This document shows positions 54,073-62,541 of a stretch of 64,000 nucleotides of DNA, in pieces (within the stretch, counting starts at the first letter, position 1; each line of letters starts with the position of its first letter). Under the pieces are notes generated by a model that made no database searches, was not told the DNA's origin, and saw nothing but the letters and a program-made list of their open reading frames with translations. Location: NCBI GenBank assembly GCA_017557425.1, contig JAFYYU010000016.1, positions 1 to 64,000 on the forward strand. Reading direction: 5' to 3'. Source of the stretch: Muribaculaceae bacterium (GTDB lineage: Bacteria; Bacteroidota; Bacteroidia; Bacteroidales; Muribaculaceae). Made by a program: the position numbers and the translations under genes.

Positions 54073-55746
54073 ATGAATATGATTGATTATAAAGATATAT
54101 TTCAGCGTCTTATCACCCATGTTGAACATGAGTTGATTGAATACAAGAGTGCCGAAAATCAATATGACACGAATAAGTTGGGTAAATACATGTCAGCACT
54201 GAGCAATGAGGCGAATCTTCGAGAACTTGATTTCGCATGGATATTGATGGGTGTTAATAATGATAGGCAAGTCGTTGGAACCAACTTCTTGATGGATGAC
54301 TCAAAGCGGCAGTTATTAAAACACGATATAGCTGCTAACACAACAGGAGGATTAACTTTTCGAGAGATTATTCCCATTGAAGTCGACGGGAAAAGGGTTC
54401 TTATGTTCCAAATTCCTGCCGCGCCCAGGAATATCGTGACAAAATGGAAAGGAATAGCTTATGGGAGAAGTGGAGAAAGTTTAGAACCGCTATCACAAGA
54501 CAAATATGATGCCATTCGCTACCAACGACCTTTAGATGACTGGTCTGAGCATATTGTAGAAGGTGCAAATATCAAAGATGACTTGGATGAATTGGCTATC
54601 GCCAAAGCGCGAGTCATGTTCAAAAAAGTTTATGATGATACTCCTTCAGAAATGGTAGATGGGTGGACAACGGAAGAGTTTCTTAGGCATAGTGGCATTT
54701 TAAACAATGGACAATTAACCCGAGGAGCACTATTGCTGTTAGGAAAACCGACGGTAGCATATAAACTATCCCCTGCCGTTCCCCAAATTACTTGGACGCT
54801 AGTGAATGAGGAAGGACGCAAGATTGACTACAAACATTTTACAATACCTTTCATTATTACTGTTGACGAGGTGCTGGGAAAAATCAGGAACCTTACCATG
54901 CGTGAAATGCCTGGTGGGACGTTGTTTCCAGACAAGCTCATGCAATACGATGATTTTGTCATTAGAGAGGTTTTACACAATGCAATAGCCCATCAGGACT
55001 ATACGCTCTGTCAAAGAATCAATTTCATAGAGGGACCAGACTACTTGTATTACTCTAATGCAGGCACGTTCTTCCCTGGTACTCTAGAGAATGCCCTTGA
55101 CACATTAAAGCAGCAAAAGTTCTATCGTAACGAATGCCTGTGCAAAGGTATGGTGAGTTTTAATATGATCGACACTGTGAGTAGTGGTATCCAGACCATT
55201 TTCTATAAACAGAAAGAGCGTCATTTCCCGATGCCAGACTACGAAATTAATGAAAACGTACCTGAAGTGAATGTCAAAATTTATGGAAGAGTCATTAATG
55301 ATCGGTATGTGGATTTGCTCAAAAGAGATACGTCCCTTTCGCTGAAAGAGTGTATTTGGTTGGACGCTATCCAAAAGGGGCGGCCTATTACTGAAACAGC
55401 AAAGAGAATATTAAAGAGAAAGAAACTGATAGAATGGCACAAGCCAAACTATATTATTTCGCAAGCCGTTGCACAGAAGACCCGTCAAGTGCCAGAATAC
55501 ACTAAACAAAAGGGGTTGGATAAGAACAAACTGTTAAGTATGATACAGCAAGTCATTGAAGATGCGGGTGATTCTGGCATCTTGTTAAATGACATATATG
55601 AGTACATGCATGAAACGTTGCCTTCAAGCAAATCGGTAGAAGCAAAGAAAAAGACGCTCAGCTACTTACTGCAATGTCTTAAGGCTGATGGTATTATTTA
55701 TCCTGAAGGACTAAAATGGAAAGCGACTAAAAAGTCAATTAGTTAG
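54073..55746 (+). CDS. AlbA_2/Schlafen-type protein with GHKL-like ATPase domain, inside the hsd locus
   Basis: This is a 557-aa protein. The N-terminal AlbA_2 (PF04326-like) domain covers about 15-140 (HELIEYKSAENQYDTNKLGKY...WILMGVNND; GIAYGRSGESLEPLS). The middle HATPase_c_4-like part has the N-box REVLHNAIAHQDYT, and a C-terminal winged-helix region follows. Such proteins often sit between hsd genes, but their task is uncertain; they may modulate restriction. It starts 4 bases after hsdS; the ATG at 54079 is an alternative. Confidence 0.84.
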   Translation: MNMIDYKDIFQRLITHVEHELIEYKSAENQYDTNKLGKYMSALSNEANLRELDFAWILMGVNNDRQVVGTNFLMDDSKRQLLKHDIAANTTGGLTFREIIPIEVDGKRVLMFQIPAAPRNIVTKWKGIAYGRSGESLEPLSQDKYDAIRYQRPLDDWSEHIVEGANIKDDLDELAIAKARVMFKKVYDDTPSEMVDGWTTEEFLRHSGILNNGQLTRGALLLLGKPTVAYKLSPAVPQITWTLVNEEGRKIDYKHFTIPFIITVDEVLGKIRNLTMREMPGGTLFPDKLMQYDDFVIREVLHNAIAHQDYTLCQRINFIEGPDYLYYSNAGTFFPGTLENALDTLKQQKFYRNECLCKGMVSFNMIDTVSSGIQTIFYKQKERHFPMPDYEINENVPEVNVKIYGRVINDRYVDLLKRDTSLSLKECIWLDAIQKGRPITETAKRILKRKKLIEWHKPNYIISQAVAQKTRQVPEYTKQKGLDKNKLLSMIQQVIEDAGDSGILLNDIYEYMHETLPSSKSVEAKKKTLSYLLQCLKADGIIYPEGLKWKATKKSIS

Positions 55747-55850
55747 ATTTTAGTTAGATTTTAGTTAGTTGTTTGTTAATAAAACGTTAGTTATTTGTTA
55801 ATTATCAATTAGTTAATCAATAATTTTTGGTTGGTTTTTAGTCGGTTAAT
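55745..55850. repeat. AT-rich TTAG repeat tract before hsdR
   Basis: TTAGATTTTAG is repeated in tandem at about 55744-55766, followed by TTAGTTATTTGTTAA-type repeats up to the hsdR start. Confidence 0.5.
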
Positions 55851-55858
55851 AAAGAATT

Positions 55859-58800
55859 ATGGCAAAGCATCATCTAAATGATATAAACGGCCACTTCGTG
55901 GAGAGCGATTTTGAGAATGCTCTTATCTCGTTCCTTGAAGACGAGGATTGGCAGTATCTCTATGGTGATTCCATTCCCAGGGCCAGCAAGAAGGAGGTCC
56001 TTTATATGGACGATCTCCTTAATTATCTGGAGAAGACTAATCCCGATCTGGACGATGATGAGATTCGCCAGATAGCAGACAATATCCGGCTTGTGGGTAG
56101 TGACTCTGATTTCGCTACGCTGCACAAGGTTTATGGCTGGATGGTGAACGGCATTCAGTTTGTGTCTAAAAAGGGCGATGCCAAGATGGTGGCGCTTATC
56201 GACTTTGGGCACCCTGACAACAACATCTTCCGGGTGGTAAACCAGTTCACTGTAGAGTATATCAACAATGGTGAAACTAAAACCCGCCGCCCTGATGTTC
56301 TGCTCTTCATCAATGGTATGCCAGTCTGTGTTATTGAGTTGAAGAATCCTGCCGATGCAAATGCTACGATATATGATGCATGGGAACAGATTAATGTCCG
56401 TTATTGGAGAGACATACCTGCTTTACTTCACTACTGCTCGCTGGCCTGCATCAGCGATGGAGTGAAAACCCGCTTGGGAACTGTCCGCACCCCTTATGAG
56501 CACTTCTATGCCTGGCGCCGTGTGGAGAATGATGATACGGTCTCTACTATGCCCTTTGCCGAGTTGGAGACCATGGTGAAGGGTGTCTATCGCCCAGCCC
56601 GCTTCCTCGAAATATTTAGGGACTATATTTATTTTAGGGACAAAAATTATGACAAAGACGAAGTGGAAATTGTGTGTCGATACCCGCAATTCTTCGCTAC
56701 CCGTCTGCTGAGGGAGAGTGTCGTTCGATCTGTTAAGAGTAAGAGCGGTAAGGGTGGAACCTACTTCGGTGCTACAGGTTGCGGAAAGACCTTTACCATG
56801 GCTTTCCTGGCCCGACAACTCTCGATGAGATGTGCTGAAAAGATAGGTTCCCCAACTATCTTGATGATCGTTGACCGTGATGACCTTCAGAAGCAAGGAG
56901 CCAAATTGTTCACCAAGAGCACTGAGTTCCTGGGATTGGGTGAAGTGAAGATTGTTCCAAACAGAAGAATACTCCGCCAAGAACTGGGATTGCGCCAGAG
57001 TGGTGGTTTCTATATTTGCACTATCCAAAAATTCTGTGACAGGAAAGATGATCCGATAGGTCTTGTCAACGACAGGTCTAACATCATTTGTTTCAGTGAT
57101 GAGGCGCACAGGACCCAGATTGAGGGATCGCGACGCATTCAGTTCAGCGAGGATGCTGACGAGAACATGAAGGCGATGATTTCCAAGCCTTACGCCAAGG
57201 TGCTGCGAGAAGCGCTACCGAACGCTACTTTCGTGGGATTCACGGGAACCCCCATTGCTGAGACCTACCAGACCTTCGGTGACGAGATAGACCGGTACAC
57301 TATGGACCAATCGGTGGCCGACGGCATTACAGTGCCCATCAAGTATCATCCCCGTATTGCTCGAGTTCTTCTAAACCAGGAAAAGGCTAAGGAGATTGAA
57401 GCATACTACTCAAAATGCGCCGAAGAGGGCTCAACTAAAGATGATATCGCCAAGAGTAAAAAGGCTATGAGCTCGCTTGAGATTATCCTTGGTGAGCCCG
57501 AGCGTCTCGATAAGCTTGCTGTTGACATTCACAACCACTATGTTGCTGCCGTCGCTAATGACCCCGACAGGGTGCAGAAGGCAATGATCGTCTGCTCAAG
57601 CAGGCCTATCGCATATAATCTGCTACAAAAGTTCAAAGAACATTATCCGGAATGGTTCATCGAGAGGAAAACACCCGAGGGCGTTGAAGTATCACCCGAA
57701 GAGCTCAAAGAGTTGAAGGAGATGCCTACCATCGCTATGGTGGCTAGTGTGGGCAGTAATGACGAGGAAGGAATGTACAACTATCTGGGGGGTGTGAAAA
57801 ATGACAAGCGCTCCGATGATCTGGATGCTGCATTCAAACAGGAGCATTCAAATTTCCGTATCGTTATCGTGGTGGACATGTGGATTACTGGCTTCGATGT
57901 GGAGTGCCTGACTTACATGTACAACGATAAACCGCTACAGAAACATTCACTGATTCAAACTATCAGTCGAGTAAACCGCAAATATCCTGGTAAGGAATAT
58001 GGCTTAATCGTGGACTATATAGGTATTCGAGACCATATGGTGGAGGCCATGAAGATATATGGCGGTGGCGGTGGATCAATAGCGCCTACACCTGACGACA
58101 TTGAACAAGCCACAATCATTTTCCGAGAGCATCTGGAGATTCTCAAGAGGTTGTTCAAGGACTATGACCTGAAACCATTCCTTAACACCGATACAGACCC
58201 AGCGAAACGATATATCCTGCTTGCGAAAGCAGCAGAATATGTCTTCTCAGAAACGGAAAGTATGACGACGGTAAGCCAAGACGGGAAAAAGACCAAGAAG
58301 GTATCCTTCAAAACCTACTTCCTACAACAAGTGAAGAGGATGCGAAAGGCTTACGACATCTGCCAGCCGTCTGGAGAACTGGGACAAGAAGAGGAGGCTG
58401 TAGCTCAGTGCTTCATGGCTATCGCTGGTATGGTGTATAAGATGAGTGGAACAGACGCCCCTGATGCTGACACCATGAACAAGCGGGTGGCTAAGATGGT
58501 GGAAGAAGCGTTGAAATACAACAATGTAGAGAGCATCCTTGAAGAAGGTGATGAAATGGACATCTTCGGGCCAGAGTTTACAGAACGACTTGAATATATT
58601 AAGATGCCAGCATCAAAACTGGAGATGCTTATCAAACTCCTACGTAGACAGATTACAGAATACAGCAAGACCAACCAGGTCGCCTCGAAGAAATTCCAGG
58701 AGATGTTGGAAACGACAATCAAGCAGTATCACGAACGGAGGAAATTCCTTTCAGAACAAGAGGCAGGAGCCACACAGGAAGAGACGGCCGAAAGCATTAT

Positions 58801-59296
58801 TCAAAAAGCCACAGAACAGGCCCTTGAGATACTCAAGGGTATGCAGGCCGATCGGGATAGCTTCCGAAAGCTGGGACTCACTTTTGAAGAAAAGGCGTTC
58901 TACGATATCCTTATCCATCTGAGAGACAAAAATAACTTTGTCTATGGAGAGGATATAAATGTGGACGGCATTATCGTGAATGAGAAGTGCAAGAGCCTAG
59001 CTTGCATGATTCGTAAGATTATCGATACCAAATCATCCTTTGCTGATTGGCTCAATAACCAACGTGTCCGTGAACAGCTCAAACTGGACATCAAGGTTTG
59101 CCTTGTCAAGAACGGTTATCCTCCCCAGTACACCCCTGAGGTATTCCGTGAAGTGATGGACCAAGTCGAGAACTTCAAGGAAAACGAGGACACCGACAAC
59201 GTCATGGTAATGGAGCCTAAGGCATCTATCGTCCCCCTGCCAGTGCCATATAAGGACAGCAACGAGATAGGAATGGCTGCCGAGCCATTGGAGTAA
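55859..59296 (+). CDS. hsdR: Type I restriction endonuclease subunit
   Basis: This is a 1145-aa motor-nuclease subunit. The N-terminal PD-(D/E)xK nuclease has D146 and E160-L-K162 (PDVLLF...VIELKN). The translocase Walker A is GATGCGKT (304-311), motif II is DEAHR (414-418), and motif III FTGTPI and motif VI QTISRVNR are present. The C-terminal part is helical. All catalytic residues are intact, so restriction is probably functional with HsdM and HsdS. Confidence 0.96.
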   Translation: MAKHHLNDINGHFVESDFENALISFLEDEDWQYLYGDSIPRASKKEVLYMDDLLNYLEKTNPDLDDDEIRQIADNIRLVGSDSDFATLHKVYGWMVNGIQFVSKKGDAKMVALIDFGHPDNNIFRVVNQFTVEYINNGETKTRRPDVLLFINGMPVCVIELKNPADANATIYDAWEQINVRYWRDIPALLHYCSLACISDGVKTRLGTVRTPYEHFYAWRRVENDDTVSTMPFAELETMVKGVYRPARFLEIFRDYIYFRDKNYDKDEVEIVCRYPQFFATRLLRESVVRSVKSKSGKGGTYFGATGCGKTFTMAFLARQLSMRCAEKIGSPTILMIVDRDDLQKQGAKLFTKSTEFLGLGEVKIVPNRRILRQELGLRQSGGFYICTIQKFCDRKDDPIGLVNDRSNIICFSDEAHRTQIEGSRRIQFSEDADENMKAMISKPYAKVLREALPNATFVGFTGTPIAETYQTFGDEIDRYTMDQSVADGITVPIKYHPRIARVLLNQEKAKEIEAYYSKCAEEGSTKDDIAKSKKAMSSLEIILGEPERLDKLAVDIHNHYVAAVANDPDRVQKAMIVCSSRPIAYNLLQKFKEHYPEWFIERKTPEGVEVSPEELKELKEMPTIAMVASVGSNDEEGMYNYLGGVKNDKRSDDLDAAFKQEHSNFRIVIVVDMWITGFDVECLTYMYNDKPLQKHSLIQTISRVNRKYPGKEYGLIVDYIGIRDHMVEAMKIYGGGGGSIAPTPDDIEQATIIFREHLEILKRLFKDYDLKPFLNTDTDPAKRYILLAKAAEYVFSETESMTTVSQDGKKTKKVSFKTYFLQQVKRMRKAYDICQPSGELGQEEEAVAQCFMAIAGMVYKMSGTDAPDADTMNKRVAKMVEEALKYNNVESILEEGDEMDIFGPEFTERLEYIKMPASKLEMLIKLLRRQITEYSKTNQVASKKFQEMLETTIKQYHERRKFLSEQEAGATQEETAESIIQKATEQALEILKGMQADRDSFRKLGLTFEEKAFYDILIHLRDKNNFVYGEDINVDGIIVNEKCKSLACMIRKIIDTKSSFADWLNNQRVREQLKLDIKVCLVKNGYPPQYTPEVFREVMDQVENFKENEDTDNVMVMEPKASIVPLPVPYKDSNEIGMAAEPLE

Positions 59297-59388
59297 CAAT
59301 CCCTCATCTTTTTGAACCATAGTTTAACTTATGATAGTTGATTAGATATTCTTGTATTCTTTCTTTAGTTGAATATTGCAAGGATTAT

Positions 59389-59419
59389 TGGTAAAAAAGC
59401 AAGGATTTTGTTAATTTTG
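59389..59419 (+). promoter_or_regulatory. Promoter of the DUF2779 gene
   Basis: TTGG at 59389 and TAATTTTG at 59412-59419, 19 bases apart, show that this gene is transcribed separately from the hsd genes. Confidence 0.7.
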
Positions 59420-59438
59420 TGGGCAAAAATTGACCGTT

Positions 59439-61544
59439 ATGGATAATACCGTTATGAAACAGAAACTATTTACCAAGTCGGCGTTCAAGATTGCGCTTGA
59501 CTGTCCTAACAAGCTGTATTACTATCGTAACCCGGACGTTTATGCTAACGCCGATGCCGAGGATGAGTTCCTTCAGGCGTTGGCCGAGGGCGGTTTCCAG
59601 GTTGGTGAACTCGCTAAGATCTATTGCGATGTGCCACCCGAGAACGATATCGAGGAACTGGACTATGACACATCGCTGCGTCGCACCCAGGAACTGATGC
59701 AGCAAGAGTGCGTGAATATCGCCGAGGCTGCATTCAAGTTCGGCAACCTGTTCGTGAGGGTGGACGTCCTCAAGCGTGTCGGCAACGTCATCGACCTGAT
59801 TGAGGTAAAAGCCAAGTCATGGGACCCCGATGGGGATAAATTTATAAACGATAATGGTTGCGTAGTGACTAAAATCCGGCCCTACGTCTATGACGTGGCG
59901 TTCCAAAAGTATGTCGTCACCCATGCCTTGCGTGAGTTATATCCTAAAAGCCAATTTACCGTCCGCACTCGCCTGATGATGGCGGACAAGAGCAAAACAG
60001 CCGACATCAACGGCATGAACCAGTTGTTCAAGATCAAGGAAGTGAACCACCGCACCCGTGTCGAGACCGCACCAAATGCCCACCAACTGTTGGCACAATC
60101 CAACGCGCGTGTACTTACGGCCTTTGACGTCGATGAACTGTGCGACCGAGTCATAGCCGGGAAAACTTCTGAACAAGGAACAGAGGATTTCATGCTCAAC
60201 ATGAAATTTATAGACTATGTCGAAACAATGTCGAAATATTACTGCGATAACAAGCCATTTCCCGACATTACGCTGGGTTCAAAGTGCTTCAAGTGTCAGT
60301 TCCAAAACGATGATAGCACTTCTGAATTAAAGGACGGCTACAAGGAATGCTGGAAAAACGAAAAAACTGCAAGATTTGATGACAGCGACTTCGATGAGCC
60401 TTTGGTTAAGGACTTGTGGAGACAATATATCCGGTGTGATAAATGGATCCAGGAAGGAATCTACAAGATGGAGGACATCACCGAGGAGCAACTCCCGCGT
60501 CATGACAAAAACAAGTCCGACCCATGGTTGGATCATTACGAGCGCAAATGGTTGCAAATCGCCATGATGACCGATAACCAGGAGGTGCTCAGTGACTTTG
60601 CCAGCGACATCCGCGACGGGGTATATCTTGATGTTGATGGACTCAGGGCCGAGATGGCAAAATGGAAGTTTCCCCTACACATGATTGACTTCGAGACCAC
60701 GGCAGTGGCGTTGCCTTACTACGAGGGGATGCGCCCTTACGAGCAGGTGGCTTTCCAGTTCTCGCACCACATCATCGAGAAAGGTGGCGAAGGAGGTTAT
60801 ACCATCCGTCATGCGGGTCAGTACCTCAACGAGGATGTGACCAAGTTCCCCAACTTTGAGTTCGTTAGGGCTTTGCGTAATCAACTGAGCAATGACGATG
60901 GCACTATCTTCCGATACGCACCTCACGAAAATACCATTCTGCGAGCCATCTACAAGCAGCTGGATGAGAGCCATGAGGGCGATAAGCAAGAGCTTATGGA
61001 GTTTATCGACAGCATCACCCATTTGAAAGACAAAAAGACGCATAAACTCCTCCATCAGGGTCCGCGCGACATGCTGGACTTGTGGGATGTAGTGAAGCGC
61101 TACTTCTATGAGCCTGGGGAGATGAGAGGACGCACCAGTATCAAGGTCGTGCTACCTGCCGTTCTCAATGTCTCACAATTCCTCAAGAACAAATACTCCA
61201 AGCCCATCTACGGCAAGGTGATACCCAGTTGCAACATCTCCGCGTCCGATCCGATCGCTTGGATTGAGATTGATGCCGCGACGGGGCATGTTGAAAACCC
61301 CTATCACCTGTTGCCGCCGGTGAAGGACTTGATTGGCATCGATATTATTGACAACGAGATGCTCGAAAGCATGGGCGAAGACATGACCATCGCCAACGGC
61401 GGTGCTGCCCTAACGGCCTACAACAAACTGATGTTCTGTGACGGCAACATGACCGACGCCCTGCGCGAGGCCCTGCTCCGCTACTGCGAACTCGACACCA
61501 TGGCCATGGTCTTCATCTGGGAATACTTCAACCAACAAGTTTAA
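59439..61544 (+). CDS. DUF2779 protein: Cas4-like Fe-S nuclease fused to a DEDD-type exonuclease
   Basis: This 701-aa protein starts at ATG 59439 (a TTG 9 bases earlier is less likely). The N-terminal half has a RecB/Cas4-type PD-(D/E)xK nuclease with D109 and E122-V-K124. Its four cysteines (C22 in LDCPNKLYYY; C283, C286, C304) are spaced as in the iron-sulfur cluster of Cas4 and AddB. The C-terminal DUF2779 half has HMIDFETT (D417, E419), YAPHEN and a final YCELDTMAM (D686), as in an RNase-H-like 3'-5' exonuclease. The biological role is unknown; the position beside hsdR suggests defence or DNA end processing. Confidence 0.8.
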   Translation: MDNTVMKQKLFTKSAFKIALDCPNKLYYYRNPDVYANADAEDEFLQALAEGGFQVGELAKIYCDVPPENDIEELDYDTSLRRTQELMQQECVNIAEAAFKFGNLFVRVDVLKRVGNVIDLIEVKAKSWDPDGDKFINDNGCVVTKIRPYVYDVAFQKYVVTHALRELYPKSQFTVRTRLMMADKSKTADINGMNQLFKIKEVNHRTRVETAPNAHQLLAQSNARVLTAFDVDELCDRVIAGKTSEQGTEDFMLNMKFIDYVETMSKYYCDNKPFPDITLGSKCFKCQFQNDDSTSELKDGYKECWKNEKTARFDDSDFDEPLVKDLWRQYIRCDKWIQEGIYKMEDITEEQLPRHDKNKSDPWLDHYERKWLQIAMMTDNQEVLSDFASDIRDGVYLDVDGLRAEMAKWKFPLHMIDFETTAVALPYYEGMRPYEQVAFQFSHHIIEKGGEGGYTIRHAGQYLNEDVTKFPNFEFVRALRNQLSNDDGTIFRYAPHENTILRAIYKQLDESHEGDKQELMEFIDSITHLKDKKTHKLLHQGPRDMLDLWDVVKRYFYEPGEMRGRTSIKVVLPAVLNVSQFLKNKYSKPIYGKVIPSCNISASDPIAWIEIDAATGHVENPYHLLPPVKDLIGIDIIDNEMLESMGEDMTIANGGAALTAYNKLMFCDGNMTDALREALLRYCELDTMAMVFIWEYFNQQV

Positions 61545-61562
61545 CTTAATAAGTTGTTATTT

Positions 61563-62408
61563 ATGAAGTATTATGAATATCCTAATCATGGTTTAATCGC
61601 CATACAAAATGATAACGAATCATTAGATGTCTATTGTTCACATTTTATAGTTCCAACATCCGTTAAGTTTACGGCACCTGGGTGGTATGCCGAACAGCTC
61701 AGGCCTCTACTAACTGAAATCTCTAAAGAACGCTTTGATATTTGTTATTCTTTCCGTTGTAGATTTAATGAATATACAACAATTGATTTAGAGAATATTG
61801 ATCTAGAATTATATCATGGGACAGATGCTAAAGTTGTGCGAATGACCGACGATGAGCGGAAAGCCCATAAAACGTTTTGCAAACGTGCTATCGAATACCT
61901 GTATCCACTTTATTTAAAGACGTACTACGATAGTTCTACCGGAATCTTTAGTGTTAATAAAATGGAACTTGATAATGAGATTAATGTTGATATTAATCGC
62001 GAGTGTTTGGGTCGATATAGAAAAATGCTTCGGGGACATCAATTATATCAGTACCCCGATAATGTAGTCTATCTAGCCACTTTAGCTTCTGCAGAATCTT
62101 ATGCTAGAAAAAGTTTTGCTGGAGGCGAGTTTGGCTATATAGCTTATTTCTTGATCAAAACAGCCCAAAATGTAGAATTGCCTGGTTTTGACCCTGATCC
62201 TGAAATGGAAAATGCAATCCAGCATGTTCTAGAATTTGGAGAACAAAAAAAGGAACCTGTGATTTTTAGGTTTACAATAAATAACGATATAGACATAGAA
62301 TATTTAAGAGACGAAAATGGGGAATTCCTGCCAGGGGCCAACCAGGGTAGTTTTCGATATATAGGTCCGATAAAACTTGATTTAGCTAAAGCAGAATACT
62401 TAAAGTGA
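61563..62408 (+). CDS. Unknown AT-rich gene between two DUF2779 tails
   Basis: This 281-aa protein starts at ATG 61563, 18 bases after the DUF2779 stop. No family is recognised; there is no signal peptide or membrane segment. It is more AT-rich than the nuclease genes before it. It lies exactly between the 3' end of the DUF2779 gene and a second, degenerate copy of that end, so it looks inserted. Confidence 0.6.
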   Translation: MKYYEYPNHGLIAIQNDNESLDVYCSHFIVPTSVKFTAPGWYAEQLRPLLTEISKERFDICYSFRCRFNEYTTIDLENIDLELYHGTDAKVVRMTDDERKAHKTFCKRAIEYLYPLYLKTYYDSSTGIFSVNKMELDNEINVDINRECLGRYRKMLRGHQLYQYPDNVVYLATLASAESYARKSFAGGEFGYIAYFLIKTAQNVELPGFDPDPEMENAIQHVLEFGEQKKEPVIFRFTINNDIDIEYLRDENGEFLPGANQGSFRYIGPIKLDLAKAEYLK

Positions 62409-62427
62409 TTTTCTATTGTGTCCAAGC

Positions 62428-62505
62428 TTTGCGTATGCCCTGCTCCATTACTGCGAACTCGACACCATGGTCTTCATATGGGAATACTTCAACCACGAAT
62501 GTTAA
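62428..62505 (+). pseudogene. Remnant of a second DUF2779 gene 3' end
   Basis: In frame it reads FAYALLHYCELDTMVFIWEY then FNHEC and a stop, matching the DUF2779 C-terminus (ALLRYCELDTMAMVFIWEYF) at 61476-61544 with a 6-base deletion. Nothing upstream of it resembles the rest of that gene. Confidence 0.82.
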
Positions 62506-62541
62506 TCAACATGTTTAATTTAATAACTTAATAATGCTAAT

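Noticed and set aside
61554-61562. TTG start for the 281-aa gene
   Set aside because: The ATG at 61563 gives a natural N-terminus, and the TTG lies within the repeated post-DUF2779 spacer.
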